Source: Streptomyces sp. GSL17-111
GTDB lineage: Bacteria; Actinomycetota; Actinomycetes; Streptomycetales; Streptomycetaceae
Reading direction: 5' to 3'
DNA length: 64,000 bases
NCBI RefSeq assembly: GCF_037911585.1
Contig: NZ_JBAJNS010000001.1
Span: 2,107,001 to 2,171,000, forward strand
Positions 10,476 to 24,752 of the stretch are shown here, in pieces (the stretch's first letter is position 1; each line of letters opens with the position of its first letter). Both the position numbers and the translations under genes were made by a program. Under the pieces are notes generated by a model. The model saw only the letters and a list, made by a program, of their open reading frames with translations. It did not search any database and had not been told where the DNA came from.

Positions 10476-12154
10476 ATGAGCAGCAACGACCCGGACCCCG
10501 GACGCGGCGGACGGCGCGCAGACGGCACGGACGGCGCCCCCACCGGGAGCACCGTCTACGACTACGTGATCGTCGGCGGCGGAACGGCCGGTTCCGTCAT
10601 CGCCTCCCGCCTCACCGAGGACCCCGACGTCACCGTCGCCCTGATCGAGGGCGGCCCGTCCGACGTCGACCGGCCGGAGGTGCTGACGCTGCGCCGCTGG
10701 CTCGGGCTGCTCGGCGGCGAGCTGGACTACGACTACCCCACCACGATCCAGCCGCGCGGCAACAGCCACATCCGGCACAGCCGGGCGAAGGTCCTCGGCG
10801 GCTGCTCCTCGCACAACACGCTCATCTCCTTCAAGCCGCTGCCCTCCGACTGGGACGAGTGGGAGCGGGCCGGGGCGTCCGGCTGGAACGCCGGGTCGAT
10901 GGAGCCCTACTTCGGCAAGCTGCGCAACAACATCGTGCCGGTGCACGAGAAGGACCGGAACGCCATCGCCCGCGACTGGGTGGAGGCGGCCGTCACCGCC
11001 ACCGGCGTACCCCGCGTGGAGGGCTTCAACACGGCGCCCTTCCACGAGGGTGCGGGCTTCTTCGACCTCGCCTACCACCCGGAGGACAACAAGCGCTCCT
11101 CCGCGTCCGTCGCCTACCTGCACCCGCACCTGGCCGCCGGGGACCGGCCGGGCCTGGACCTGCTGCTGGAGACCTGGGCGTTCCGCCTGGAGCTGGACGG
11201 CGAGCGGGCCACCGGGGTGCACGTGCGCGCCGCGGACGGCACCGAGTCGCTGCTGCGGGCCCGCCGCGAGGTCGTCGTGTGCGCGGGCGCGGTCGACACC
11301 CCGAGGCTGCTGCTGCACTCGGGCATCGGACCGGCCGCGGACCTGACGGAGCTCGGCATCCCCGTCGTGCGCGACCTGCCGGGGGTGGGCGAGAACCTGC
11401 TGGACCACCCCGAGTCGGTGATCGTGTGGGAGACGGACGGGCCGATCCCGGACAACTCCGCGATGGACTCCGACGCCGGGCTGTTCGTGCGCCGGGACCC
11501 CGAGGCGGCCGGGCCCGACCTGATGTTCCACTTCTACCAGATCCCGTTCACGGACAACCCGGAGCGCATCGGCTACGAACGGCCCCCGCACGGCGTGTCG
11601 ATGACGCCGAACATCCCCAAGCCCCGCAGCCGTGGCCGGCTGTACCTCACCAGCGCCGACCCGGAGGTCAAGCCCGCCCTGGACTTCCGCTACTTCACCG
11701 ACGAGGACGACTACGACGGCCGCACCCTCGTGGACGGCATCAGGCTGGCCCGCGAGATCGCCCGCACCGAGCCGTTCGCGCGCTGGCTGCGCCGCGAGGT
11801 GTGCCCCGGACCGCAGGTGACGTCGGACGAGGAGCTGAGCGCCTACGCGCGCCAGGTCGCCCACACCGTCTACCACCCGGCGGGCACCTGCCGGATGGGC
11901 GCGGAGGACGACGCGCTGGCCGTCGTGGACCCGCAGCTGCGGGTGCGCGGCCTGAGCGGCCTGCGGATCGCCGACGCCTCCGTCTTCCCCACGATGTTCG
12001 CCGTCAACCCGATGATCGGCGTCCTCATGGTCGGCGAGAAGGCCGCCGACCTGCTGCGGGCCGGACCGTCGACGCAGAGCCCGCACGATCCCCACGAGCC
12101 CCACGGTCCCGACCGTCCCCACGAGGGACCCACCACACCGGGAGGTGTTGCCTG

Positions 12155-12155
<1 letters not shown>
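10476..12155 (+). CDS. betA: choline dehydrogenase (GMC oxidoreductase)
   Basis: A flavoprotein that oxidises choline to betaine aldehyde. The 559-residue protein shows the FAD-binding [22 protein letters not shown] signature 1 around [11 protein letters not shown], signature 2 around [15 protein letters not shown], the catalytic-region [13 protein letters not shown], and the C-terminal [18 protein letters not shown]. The C-terminal tail is unusual: a Pro/His-rich run of about 25 residues ([11 protein letters not shown]) after the conserved domain. ATG at 10476 has GAGGAG ~13 nt upstream. The stop TGA shares one base with the ATG of the ATPase gene, so translation is coupled. Confidence 0.92.
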
Positions 12156-13251
<1,096 letters not shown>

Positions 13252-13255
<4 letters not shown>

Positions 13256-15375
13256 GCGCCCCCGCCCTGGAGAAGAGAGACGAGCGGCCCGGCGAGCCGC
13301 CCACCGAGACCGTCCCCGCCACGGAGCCCGCCGCCCCGCCGCCGGGCCCGGCCACCCGCCTGGCCGCCCGTCTGGCGGCCCGCCCCTCCGCCGTGCTGGT
13401 CGCCCTCGCGGCCCTCCTCGTCGTCGTCAGCGCCTTCGTGACCGGCTCCGGCGCATGGCCCGCCGGGATGACCGTCGACGTCACCACGCCGCTGGAGGAC
13501 CTCAACGCCTGGCTGGTCGAGAACCGCGACTCGCACTGGCTCTTCCTGTACTTCCTGCTGCACATCAGCAACAACGCCGAACTCGCGGTGGATTCCCTCA
13601 TCGGGCTCTTCGAGGGGCTCGGCTGGGTCGGCGTGACCCTGCTGGGCACGGTCCTCGCCTGGTACGCGGGCGGCGCCGGGCTGCGTCCGCGCGCCCTGCG
13701 CACCGCCGCCACCGCCCTCGGCGTGTTCCTCGCCGTCGGCGTGCTGGGCATGTGGGACCCGACGATGGAGACGCTGGCGCTGATGACGGTCGCCGTGGCC
13801 GCCGCCGCGCTGCTCGGCCTGCTGCTCGGCATCGCCGCCGGACTCTCCGACGCCTGCGACCGCGCGCTGCGGCCCGTCTTCGACCTCATGCAGGTCATGC
13901 CGGCGTTCGCCTACCTGCTGCCGTTCGTCCTGCTGTTCGACATCGGCGTCCCCTCGGCGCTCGTCGCGACCGTCATCTACGCGGCCCCGCCCATGGCCCG
14001 GCTCACCTCGCTGGGACTGCGCGGCGCCGACCCGGCCGCCCTGGAGGCGTCCGCCTCGCTGGGCGCGAGTTCCTGGCAGCGGCTGCGGACGGCCCGGCTG
14101 CCGCTGGCCCGCAAGGAGATGCTCCTCGGCCTCAACCAGACGATCATGATGTGCCTGTCCATGGTGGTGCTCGCCTCGGTGGTCGGCTCCGGCGGTCTGG
14201 GCGACGTCATCTACCGGGCGCTGGGCAAGGTGAACGTCGGTCAGGCGCTGACGGCCGGCATCGCCATCGTGCTCGTCGCCGTCCTGCTGGACCGCACGAC
14301 CGCCGCCGCCGGCGCGCGGCTGGAGGAGTCCGAGACCCGCGCGCCCTCAGCGGCCGCCTCCGAGGAACCGCGCAAGGCCGGCCCCCGGCCGCTCCTGCGC
14401 TCCCCGTTCACCGTCCGCCCCGGCCGGTTCGCCCGGCTGCGCGGCTGGCCGTCCTGGCTGGGCCTGGGCGCCCTGGCCGCCGTGCTGTCCGCCCTCGGCC
14501 CGAAGCTGGGCGAGGAGGAGTGGCCGCGCGAGTGGACGTTCCGCATCACCCCGTACGTCAACGACGCCACCGAGTGGATCGAGCAGAGCCTCGGCTCCGG
14601 GGTGCCCGTCGTCGGCGGCACCCTCACCTGGGCGGAGGGCGTCACCAACGGGGTCCTCAACCCCCTGCGCGACGGACTGAACGCCACACCGTGGTGGGCG
14701 CTGCTCGTCCTGGTCGCCGCGCTCGGCTGGGCCGTGGGCCGCTGGCGGGCCGCGCTGACGGCGAGCGCCGCCCTGGGCGTCATCGGCGTCCTCGGACTGT
14801 GGACGAAGTCCCTGGACACGCTCTCCCAGGTGCTCGTCGCCCTGGTGATCACCCTGCTGCTGGGCTTCGCCGTCGGCGTCCTGGCCGCCCGGGTGCCCCG
14901 GGTGGAGCAGTGGCTGCGCCCGCTGCTAGACACCATGCAGACGATGCCGCAGTTCGTGTACCTCATCCCGGTGATCGCGCTGTTCAGCGTCGGCCGTATG
15001 GCCGGGATCGCGGCGGCCGTGGTGTTCGTCCTGCCCGCCGTCATCCGGATCACCGCGCAGGGCGTCCGGCAGAGCGACCCGGCGGCCCTGGAGGCCGCCC
15101 GCTCGATGGGCGCGACGACGCGGCAGCAACTGCTCCAGGTGCAGCTGCCGCTCGCCCGGCGGTCGTTGCTCGTCGCCGTCAACCAGGGCGTGGTGCTGGT
15201 GCTGTCCATGGTCGTCATCGCTGGCATGGTCGGCGGCGGCGCGCTGGGCATCGACGTCATCACCGGCCTGTCCAAGGGCGACCTCGCCCTCGGCCTGCCC
15301 GCCGGCGCGGCGATCGTCTGCCTGGGCGTGCTGCTCGACCGGCTCACCCAGCCCGCCCGCGCCGAAGGGCGCTGA
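13252..15375 (+). CDS. double-length glycine betaine ABC transporter permease (two fused ProW-like domains)
   Basis: A 707-residue membrane protein, about twice the usual ProW/OpuAB length. Each half ends in a full permease domain with its own ATPase-coupling EAA loop: [19 protein letters not shown] in the first and [19 protein letters not shown] in the second, each followed by a similar helix pattern. Both carry the [11 protein letters not shown] / [11 protein letters not shown] region. It thus looks like a fused tandem duplication that could form the transport pore as one chain. The ATG overlaps the ATPase stop (ATGA), so the two are translationally coupled. Confidence 0.9.
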
Positions 15376-15498
15376 CGCCCTTCCGCCACGACCCCGGCGG
15401 CGGCCTCGCCGGCCGCCGCCACCACCCCCCGCACGCACGACGGGGCCGCCGGACCCGGCGGGCCCCGAAACTCCGAGAGATACGGAAGTAGCCCCACC

Positions 15499-16470
15499 AT
15501 GAGCAGAACCCCGATCCGCACCTCCCTGATCGCCGGCGCCGGTGTCCTCGGCCTGGCGCTGAGCGCCTGCGCCGCCGAGACCGACGGCGACTCCGCCGCC
15601 GGTGGCGACGGCGGCGGTGCCAAGGAGGTCACCATCGCCGTCCCGTCGTGGGTCGGCGCACAGGCCAACGCCGCCGTCGCCGCGCACGTCCTCGAAGAGG
15701 AGATGGACGTCAAGGTCGACATCAAGCAGATGGACGAGCCCGTCGCCTTCGACGCCCTGCACGGCGGCAAGGCCGACGCCCTCCTGGAGGACTGGGGCGG
15801 CGTCCCGAAGAAGGAGGAGCTCTACGTCGAGGAGAAGAAGACCGTCGTCGCCGGCGGCGACCTCGGCGTGACCGGCCACATCGGCTGGTTCGTGCCGAAG
15901 TACTTCGCCGACGAGAACCCCGAGGTCCTGAACTACGAGAACCTCAACGACTTCGTCGACGACTTCAAGACCTCCGAGTCCGGGGACAAGGGCCAGTTCA
16001 TCGGTGCCGCCCCGTCGTACACCACCTACGACAAGCACCTGATCAAGAACCACGACCTGGACTACAAGATCCTGCCGACGGGCAGCGAGGCCGCGCAGCT
16101 CAAGGAGATCCAGCGGCTCTACGAGGCCGAGGAGCCCTTCCTCACCTACTGGTGGGACCCGCAGTGGATGAACGCCCAGATCGAGATGGTCGAGGTGGAG
16201 CTGCCGGAGTACACCGAGGGCTGCAACGAGCCGGCCGAGAAGACCGAGTGCGGCTACGACACCCTCATGCTCCAGAAGTACTTCAACGCCGACTTCGTCG
16301 AGAACGGCGGTGAGGCGGCGGAGTTCCTGAAGAACTTCCAGTGGTCGACCGAGGACCAGAACGAGGTCGCCAGCATGATCGCCGGTGAGGGCATGGCCGA
16401 GGAGGACGCCGCGGCCGAGTGGGCCGCCGAGCACGAGGACGTCTGGAAGGCGTGGCTGCCCAAGAGCTGA
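15499..16470 (+). CDS. glycine betaine-binding lipoprotein (OpuAC/ProX type)
   Basis: The extracellular substrate receptor of the transporter, 323 residues. A signal peptide with lipobox LSAC is followed by an acidic linker and an OpuAC-type domain (KEVTIAVPSWVGAQAN, MDEPVAFDALHGGKADALLEDWGG). Conserved aromatic residues are plentiful (HIGWFVPKYF, YWWDPQWM) and may form the cage that binds the quaternary amine. A disulfide is possible between the cysteines of EGCNE and TECGY. It lies 123 bp after the permease and ends the operon before a strong terminator. Confidence 0.93.
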   Translation: MSRTPIRTSLIAGAGVLGLALSACAAETDGDSAAGGDGGGAKEVTIAVPSWVGAQANAAVAAHVLEEEMDVKVDIKQMDEPVAFDALHGGKADALLEDWGGVPKKEELYVEEKKTVVAGGDLGVTGHIGWFVPKYFADENPEVLNYENLNDFVDDFKTSESGDKGQFIGAAPSYTTYDKHLIKNHDLDYKILPTGSEAAQLKEIQRLYEAEEPFLTYWWDPQWMNAQIEMVEVELPEYTEGCNEPAEKTECGYDTLMLQKYFNADFVENGGEAAEFLKNFQWSTEDQNEVASMIAGEGMAEEDAAAEWAAEHEDVWKAWLPKS

Positions 16471-16515
16471 CGCCGCGACGGCTCAGGACGCCGGACCCCG
16501 TAACCCCGCAGCGGT

Positions 16516-16539
16516 CCTGACGTCCTGACGTTCTGACGT
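16516..16539 (+). repeat. three tandem copies of an 8-bp unit
   Basis: CCTGACGT, CCTGACGT and TCTGACGT follow each other directly, just after the binding-lipoprotein gene and 4 bp before its terminator. No function is evident. Confidence 0.6.
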
Positions 16540-16543
16540 GCGT

Positions 16544-16581
16544 CGAGGAGGGCCCGGCCGGGTGCGGCCGGGCCCTCCTCG
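16544..16581 (+). terminator. terminator of the betaine operon
   Basis: A perfect 16-bp GC-rich inverted repeat (16544-16559 and 16566-16581) with a 6-nt loop, 73 bp after the stop codon. Confidence 0.85.
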
Positions 16582-16649
16582 CACGCGGTCGACCACCGCC
16601 CCCGGGCCGCCGCGCTCCGGCCTCGGGGCCGCCTCCTAGGGTGTACCGC

Positions 16650-17390
16650 ATGCGGATAACGAAGATCGCCGTAGCTGTAGTCGCCGCCGCACTGCTCACC
16701 GCAGGGTGCGGCTCGGACGACGGGGGCAGCGACGGCGGTACCAAGAAGAAGACGGACTCCGCCGCGAACGGGGCACAGCAGGACGACGACGGCGGAGCCG
16801 AGGGGGGCACCGAGGGGGACGCCGAGTTCCTCGCCGTGGAGATCACCGAGGGGCAGTCGGAGGTCGTGGAGTCCAACGAGGACCTGAAGACCCCTCAGCC
16901 GGAGCCCGGCAGCGACGCGGACTTCACCGAGAAGGTCGAGCACCGACTGCGCGAGACGCTGCTGCGCCAGGCGAAGGTGAACGGCGAGACGAGCGCCGAG
17001 TGCCCGGACGGCGTCACCCTGAAGGCGTCGGCCACGAGCGCGTGCACGGCCACCTACGAGGGCGTGGAGGTCCCCTTCGAGGTCACGATCAAGGACGACT
17101 ACGAAGAGGGCGCCTTCTTCATCCAGTACGACGCGGAGGCGAAGAAGGACCTCCTCCTCGCCAAGGGCGTCTACGACGCGTGGTGGAAGCGGCACGGCGA
17201 GAACGCCACCGGTGAGGTGGAGCAGAAGCTGACCTGCGACGAGATCCCGCCCGTCCAGGCGGTCGACCGGGGCGCCGACACCGGCCACCGGTGCCAGGTG
17301 TGGACGAAGTACGGCGACACCGGCGAGTTCAGCACCTTCGACGTGACGACCGACTCGTTCGGCCCGCAGTTCTCGCCCGTCGGCGACTGA
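16650..17390 (+). CDS. DUF4333-like lipoprotein
   Basis: A 246-residue lipoprotein with lipobox LTAGC, an acidic Asp/Gly/Lys linker to about residue 60, and a C-terminal region with four cysteines. The cysteines fall in ECPDGV, ACTATY, LTCDE and RCQVW; the two halves look like a repeated small module of the DUF4333 type (CPdGv...C.a.y.G...F.V). Function unknown. ATG at 16650 was chosen over GTG at 16641 because a TAGGGT -10-like element at 16637-16642 would make the mRNA leaderless from this ATG. Confidence 0.7.
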   Translation: MRITKIAVAVVAAALLTAGCGSDDGGSDGGTKKKTDSAANGAQQDDDGGAEGGTEGDAEFLAVEITEGQSEVVESNEDLKTPQPEPGSDADFTEKVEHRLRETLLRQAKVNGETSAECPDGVTLKASATSACTATYEGVEVPFEVTIKDDYEEGAFFIQYDAEAKKDLLLAKGVYDAWWKRHGENATGEVEQKLTCDEIPPVQAVDRGADTGHRCQVWTKYGDTGEFSTFDVTTDSFGPQFSPVGD

Positions 17391-17417
17391 CCCACGCCGT
17401 CACCCGACACGCCCGCC

Positions 17418-17464
17418 CGGCACGGGGCCGGGGAGCGTCGCCCGCTCTCCCCGGCCCCGTGCCG
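17418..17464. terminator. terminator between convergent lipoprotein and rocD genes
   Basis: A perfect 18-bp inverted repeat (17418-17435 and 17447-17464) with an 11-nt loop, fitting exactly between the two stop codons. Confidence 0.9.
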
Positions 17465-17466
17465 AC

Positions 17467-19961
<2,495 letters not shown>

Positions 19962-20091
19962 CAACCGCCCCGAACCGGGCGGCGGGCCCCGCTCGCCCGG
20001 TTCACCCGCACCACACGTTTCACCGGTTTCATTCGCACCACTGGCACCAACCGTTTCATCCGTTCCGTCCGGACAGCAGGAGGGAGACGAC

Positions 20092-20682
20092 GTGGGGACC
20101 GTCACGGTCGGCGTATCGATCGCGGTCCCGGAGCCGTACGGCAGCATGCTCCAGCAGTGCCGCGCGGGCTTCGGGGACTCCGCTGCCCACAGCATCCCCA
20201 CCCACATCACGCTGCTCCCACCCACCGAGGTGGAGGCGGCGGACCGGCCGGTCATCGAGCAGCACCTGGCGGCCGTCGCCGCCGCCGGGCAGCCCTTCCC
20301 GCTCCGGCTGTCGGGCACGGACACCTTCCGGCCCCTGTCCCCCGTCGTGTTCGTGCGCCTCGCCGAGGGGGCGGCGTCCTGCGCCGGGCTCCAGGAGCGG
20401 GTGCGGGCTCCGGAGGGGCCGCTCGCGCGGGAGCTGAACTTCCCCTACCACCCGCACGTCACCGTCGCGCACGGCATCGACGAGGCCGCGATGGACCGCG
20501 CGCAGGAGGAGCTGGCCGACTTCGAGGCGGCCTGGCTGATCACCGGCTTCGCCCTCTACGAGCAGGGCACGGACGACGGGGTGTGGCGACTGGTGCGGGA
20601 GTTCCGGTTCCCCGGCAGACCGCCGCTGCCGGCCGTCCCCCGGCAGGCGGGGATGTCACGCCCGGCGGCCCCGGCGCCCTAG
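20092..20682 (+). CDS. 2H phosphoesterase / 2'-5' RNA ligase-family protein
   Basis: A 196-residue protein with the paired HxT motifs of the 2H superfamily: HITL near residue 36 and HVTV near residue 123, about 87 residues apart. Members open or join 2',3'-cyclic phosphates in RNA or nucleotides. The substrate here is not known. GTG at 20092 has CAGGAGGGA about 7 nt upstream; longer frames run into the trpS end. It lies downstream of trpS on the same strand with 130 bp between, so co-transcription is possible. Confidence 0.85.
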   Translation: MGTVTVGVSIAVPEPYGSMLQQCRAGFGDSAAHSIPTHITLLPPTEVEAADRPVIEQHLAAVAAAGQPFPLRLSGTDTFRPLSPVVFVRLAEGAASCAGLQERVRAPEGPLARELNFPYHPHVTVAHGIDEAAMDRAQEELADFEAAWLITGFALYEQGTDDGVWRLVREFRFPGRPPLPAVPRQAGMSRPAAPAP

Positions 20683-20726
20683 CGCGCCGGGGCCGCCGCC
20701 CTGTCGCGCCGCAGGCCGCGCCGGGT

Positions 20727-20773
20727 CTGTCGGCAGCGCCTCGGGCCTGTCGGCAGCGCCTCGGGCCTGTCGG
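20727..20773 (+). repeat. 20-bp tandem repeat, about 2.3 copies
   Basis: Two exact 20-bp copies (20727-20746 and 20747-20766) begin CTGTCGGCAGCG, followed by a 7-bp partial copy. They lie just upstream of a TTGACA at 20779-20784 and the YihY gene. Confidence 0.8.
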
Positions 20774-20810
20774 CCCCCTTGACACCTCTTCGCAGGGGTA
20801 GAAGGGGCCC

Positions 20811-21779
20811 ATGGAATGGCTGACCCGGTTGCCCGTCATCGGCCCGCTCGTCGTGCGTCTGACCAGGACGCACGCCTGGCACGCGTACGAACGGCTGGAC
20901 ACGACGCACTGGACGCGGCTGGCCGCGGCCGTCACCTTCACCAGCTTCCTCGCGCTCTTCCCCATGATCGCGCTCGGAGCCGCCATCGCGGCCGCCTTCC
21001 TGAGCCAGGAGCAGATCGACACCGCGCAGGACTGGCTGTCGGACCAGGTGCCCGGCATCTCCGACCAGATCGGCATCCAGTCCTTCGTCGACAACGCCGC
21101 CACCGTCGGCGTCATCGCGGGTGCGGCGCTGCTCTTCACCGGCCTGGGCTGGGTGGAGTCGCTGCGGCAGTGCCTGCGGGAGGTCTGGCTGCTGCCGGAC
21201 GATGAGGTCAACCCCGTCCTGGCCAAGGCGAAGGACCTGGCCATGCTGGCCGGGCTGGGCGGGGTCGTCGTCGTGTCACTGGCCGGATCGGCGTTCACGG
21301 TGGGGGCCGTGGACTGGGCGGCCGGGGCCCTGGGCGTCGAGCGCGGCGGTCCGGCGGGCTGGCTGCTGCGGATCGTCCCCGTCCTCGCGGCCGTCGGCGT
21401 CGACCTCCTGCTCCTGGGGTACCTGCTGACGCGCGTGCCGGGCGTGCGCCCCGGGCGGGGCGCCCTCCTGACCGCCGGGCTCATCGGCGCGGTGGGTTTC
21501 GAGCTGCTGAAGCTGCTGATCGGCGGCTACCTCACGGGTGTCGCGGGCAAGAGCATGTACGGCGCCTTCGGCGTCCCCGTGGCGCTGCTCGTGTGGATCA
21601 ACCTGATGGCGAAGCTGCTGCTGTTCTGCGCCGCGTGGACGGCGACGGAGGACTACGCGAACAGCGCTGACGGCGCCGACGGCGCGGACGCCGGGGCCGG
21701 GGCCGCCGACCGACACCGGGCGGACGGCGGGGATGAGCGCACGGCGAGCCACCCGACACCCGCCGGGGGCGCCGCCTGA
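20811..21779 (+). CDS. YihY/BrkB-family membrane protein
   Basis: A 322-residue membrane protein with about six hydrophobic segments and the family pattern of an amphipathic N-terminus (HAWHAYERLDTTHWTRLAAAVTFTSFLALFPM), a GWVESLRQCLREVW loop and a late GKSMYGAFGVPVALLVWINL segment. YihY/BrkB proteins were once called ribonuclease BN by error; they are now seen as membrane proteins of uncertain role, perhaps transporters. The C-terminal 45 residues are a hydrophilic Ala/Asp/Gly tail. ATG at 20811 follows an AGAAGGGG site. Confidence 0.88.
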   Translation: MEWLTRLPVIGPLVVRLTRTHAWHAYERLDTTHWTRLAAAVTFTSFLALFPMIALGAAIAAAFLSQEQIDTAQDWLSDQVPGISDQIGIQSFVDNAATVGVIAGAALLFTGLGWVESLRQCLREVWLLPDDEVNPVLAKAKDLAMLAGLGGVVVVSLAGSAFTVGAVDWAAGALGVERGGPAGWLLRIVPVLAAVGVDLLLLGYLLTRVPGVRPGRGALLTAGLIGAVGFELLKLLIGGYLTGVAGKSMYGAFGVPVALLVWINLMAKLLLFCAAWTATEDYANSADGADGADAGAGAADRHRADGGDERTASHPTPAGGAA

Positions 21780-21879
21780 CCGGGCGCGCCCGGTCCACCC
21801 GACACCCACACAGCTGTTCGGTGTACCCTCCACCGTCGACAGTCCCGCCCATCCCCGGCCGCAGTACGAAGGAACCGAC

Positions 21880-23106
21880 ATGTCCGACACCGTGTCCGAC
21901 GCCCGGTCGGCCCTCCCCGAGGACGACGACCCCACCGGAGCCGGCGCGTCCGCCGACCCGGCCCGGTTGCTGCGGCGCCGGCTGGAGCGGCTGATCGGGA
22001 CGCCCGCGACCGAGGGCAACAGCGTCGTCCCCCTGCGCAACGGCGACGCCATCTTCCCCGCGATGCTCGACCGCGTCCGCCGGGCCCGGCACACCGTGGA
22101 CATGATGACCTTCGTCTACTGGCGCGGGGAGATAGCCCGGGAGTTCGCCGCCGCCCTGGCCGACCGGGCCCGCGCGGGCGTCCGGGTGCGGCTGCTCCTC
22201 GACGGGTTCGGCTCCCGTCCCATCGAGGGGGACCTGCTGGAGGCCATGGAGGCGGCCGGCGTGCACGTCGTCTGGTTCCGCGAACCGCTGTGGCTCTCGC
22301 CGTTCAAGCAGAACCACCGCTGCCACCGCAAGGTCCTGGTCGTCGACGAGGAGGTGGCGTTCACCGGCGGTGTCGGCATCGCCGAGGAGTGGTGCGGCGA
22401 CGCCCGCGACACGAGCGAGTGGCGGGACACCCACTTCGAGGTGCGCGGCCCCGCCGTGGACGGCATCGCCGCCGCCTTCGCGCAGACCTGGGCCGAGTGC
22501 CGGCCCGACCTGTTCGACGAGCGCGACCGGTTCTGCGACCACCCCCCGGCGGGCGACGCCGTCGTGCAGGTGGTGCGCGGGTCGGCGAGCATCGGCTGGC
22601 AGGACATGCAGACGCTGATGCGCATCGTCCTGGAGTCCGCCCGGACGCGGCTGCGGCTGGCCACCGCCTACTTCGCCCCCGACGACTACTTCGTGGAGCT
22701 GCTGTGCGCGACCGCGCGGCGCGGCGTCACCGTGGAGATCCTGCTGCCGGGCCCGCACACCGACCAGCGCGTCTGCCAGCTCGCGGGCCAGAACCACTAC
22801 AACGAGCTGCTCGCCTGCGGCGTGCGCATCCACCAGTACCTGCCGACGATGATGCACGCGAAGGTCGTCACGGTGGACGGCATCGCCTCGCTCATCGGCT
22901 CGACGAACTTCAACCACCGCTCGCTGCACCACGACGAGGAGGTCATGCTCGCCGTGATCGACGAGCGGCTGACGGCCGAGCTGGACGCCCACTTCGACGA
23001 GGACCTGACCCGCAGCGAGCCCGTCTGCCCCAAGCGGTGGCGGACCCGGCCCGTCCTGCAGCGGGCGGGCGAGATCGCCACGGCCCCCGTGCGCCGCTTC
23101 CTCTGA
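21880..23106 (+). CDS. phospholipase D-type phosphatidyltransferase (cardiolipin synthase-like)
   Basis: A 408-residue protein with two HKD motifs: HRKVLVVD near residue 149 followed by TGG, and HAKVVTVD near residue 326 followed by IGSTNFNHRS. This is the bacterial cardiolipin synthase / PLD layout, acting on phospholipid head groups. No N-terminal membrane helices are present, unlike E. coli ClsA, so it is closer to soluble ClsB-type proteins. ATG at 21880 has AAGGA 6 nt upstream. The exact reaction is not proven by sequence. Confidence 0.88.
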   Translation: MSDTVSDARSALPEDDDPTGAGASADPARLLRRRLERLIGTPATEGNSVVPLRNGDAIFPAMLDRVRRARHTVDMMTFVYWRGEIAREFAAALADRARAGVRVRLLLDGFGSRPIEGDLLEAMEAAGVHVVWFREPLWLSPFKQNHRCHRKVLVVDEEVAFTGGVGIAEEWCGDARDTSEWRDTHFEVRGPAVDGIAAAFAQTWAECRPDLFDERDRFCDHPPAGDAVVQVVRGSASIGWQDMQTLMRIVLESARTRLRLATAYFAPDDYFVELLCATARRGVTVEILLPGPHTDQRVCQLAGQNHYNELLACGVRIHQYLPTMMHAKVVTVDGIASLIGSTNFNHRSLHHDEEVMLAVIDERLTAELDAHFDEDLTRSEPVCPKRWRTRPVLQRAGEIATAPVRRFL

Positions 23107-23117
23107 CTCCGCACCGG

Positions 23118-23148
23118 CCGGGGGCCGCCGACGGACGGCGGCCCCCGG
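23118..23148. terminator. terminator between convergent PLD and purH genes
   Basis: A perfect 13-bp GC-rich inverted repeat (23118-23130 and 23136-23148) with a 5-nt loop, between two convergent stop codons. Confidence 0.85.
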
Positions 23149-23165
23149 AGGGTGTCAGCGGAACG

Positions 23166-24752
23166 TCAGTGGAAGAAGTGCCGCGTGCCGGTGAGGTACA
23201 TCGTCACCCCGGCCGCCTTCGCGGCCTCGACGACGGCCTCGTCCCGCACCGATCCGCCCGGCTGGACCACGGCCTTCACGCCCGCCGCCGTCAGCACCTC
23301 GAGCCCGTCGGGGAACGGGAAGAACGCGTCGGACGCCGCGTAGGAGCCGGCCGCCCGCTCCTCCCCCGCCCGCTGGACGGCGAGCTTGGCGGAGTCCACC
23401 CGGTTGACCTGGCCCATGCCGACGCCGACGGTCGCCCGGTCCTTGGCCAGCAGGATGGCGTTCGACTTCACCGCCCGGCAGGCGCGCCAGGCGAAGGCCA
23501 GCTCCGCCAGCTCCGCCGCGCCCAGGGCCTCGCCGGTGGCGAGCGTCCAGTGCGCCGGGTCGTCGCCCTCGGCCTGGAGCCGGTCCTTGACCTGGAGCAG
23601 GGCGCCGCCCTCGACGGGACGCAGCTCCGTCCGGGCCGCCGGGGCGTCGGGGCAGCGCAGGACGCGGATGTTCTTCTTCCGGGTCAGCACCTCCACCGCG
23701 CCCGCCTCGTAGTCGGGGGCGACGACGACCTCGGTGAAGATCTCCGCGACCTGCTCGGCCATCGCCACCGAGACCGGTCGGTTGACGGCGATGACGCCGC
23801 CGAAGGCCGAGAGCGGGTCGCAGGCGTGCGCCTTGCGGTGTGCCTCGGCGACATCGGCACCCACCGCGATGCCGCACGGGTTGGCGTGCTTGATGATCGC
23901 GACGCACGGCTCGTCGTGGTCGTGCGCGGCACGGCGGGCGGCCTCGGTGTCGACGTAGTTGTTGTACGACATCTCCTTGCCGTGCAGCTGCTCGGCGGCG
24001 GCCAGCCCACCGGAGCCGTCGGTGTAGAGGGCCGCGCCCTGGTGCGGGTTCTCGCCGTAACGCAGGACGTGCGCCCGCTCGTAGGCCGTGCCGAGGAAGG
24101 CCGGGAACTCCCCGGCGCCCGCGTCCTCCTGCCCGTCGGCGTCCCGAGCCGTGTAGTCACCGGCGAACCAGCCCGCCACGGCGACGTCGTAGGCGGCGGT
24201 GTGGGCGAACGCCTCGGCGGCCAGCCGCTTGCGGGCGGCCAGCTCGAAGCCGCCCTCGACGACGGCCCGCAGGACGTCCGCGTACCGGCCGGGGTTCACC
24301 ACCACGGCCACGGACGGGTGGTTCTTCGCGGCGGCGCGCACCATGGACGGGCCGCCGATGTCGATCTGCTCCACGCAGGCGTCGTCCGAGGCGCCCGAGG
24401 CGACCGTCTCCCGGAACGGGTACAGGTTCACCACGACCAGCTCGAACGGCTCCACGCCCAGCTCGGCGAGCTGGTTGCGGTGGTCCGCGAGTCGCTGGTC
24501 GGCGAGGATGCCGGCGTGCACGCGCGGGTGGAGGGTCTTGACCCGGCCGTCGAGGCACTCGGGGAAGCCGGTCAGCTCCTCGACCTTCGTGACCGGGACA
24601 CCGGACGCGGCGATCCGCGCGGCCGTGGAGCCGGTGGACACCAGCTCCACACCGGCCGCGTGGAGTCCCTGCGCCAGCTCCTCCAGACCCGTCTTGTCGT
24701 AGACGCTGACCAGCGCGCGGCGGATCGGCCGCTTCGTACCTTCGGCGGTCAT
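23166..24752 (-). CDS. purH: bifunctional AICAR formyltransferase / IMP cyclohydrolase
   Basis: Catalyses the last two steps of IMP synthesis. The 528-residue protein has the MGS-like cyclohydrolase domain first ([44 protein letters not shown]) and the formyltransferase domain after about residue 200 ([34 protein letters not shown]), ending GTRHFFH. It follows purN with a 4-bp ATGA overlap, so the pair is one operon. The formyl donor is 10-formyl-THF, the product of FolD. Confidence 0.97.
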   Translation of the reverse strand: MTAEGTKRPIRRALVSVYDKTGLEELAQGLHAAGVELVSTGSTAARIAASGVPVTKVEELTGFPECLDGRVKTLHPRVHAGILADQRLADHRNQLAELGVEPFELVVVNLYPFRETVASGASDDACVEQIDIGGPSMVRAAAKNHPSVAVVVNPGRYADVLRAVVEGGFELAARKRLAAEAFAHTAAYDVAVAGWFAGDYTARDADGQEDAGAGEFPAFLGTAYERAHVLRYGENPHQGAALYTDGSGGLAAAEQLHGKEMSYNNYVDTEAARRAAHDHDEPCVAIIKHANPCGIAVGADVAEAHRKAHACDPLSAFGGVIAVNRPVSVAMAEQVAEIFTEVVVAPDYEAGAVEVLTRKKNIRVLRCPDAPAARTELRPVEGGALLQVKDRLQAEGDDPAHWTLATGEALGAAELAELAFAWRACRAVKSNAILLAKDRATVGVGMGQVNRVDSAKLAVQRAGEERAAGSYAASDAFFPFPDGLEVLTAAGVKAVVQPGGSVRDEAVVEAAKAAGVTMYLTGTRHFFH

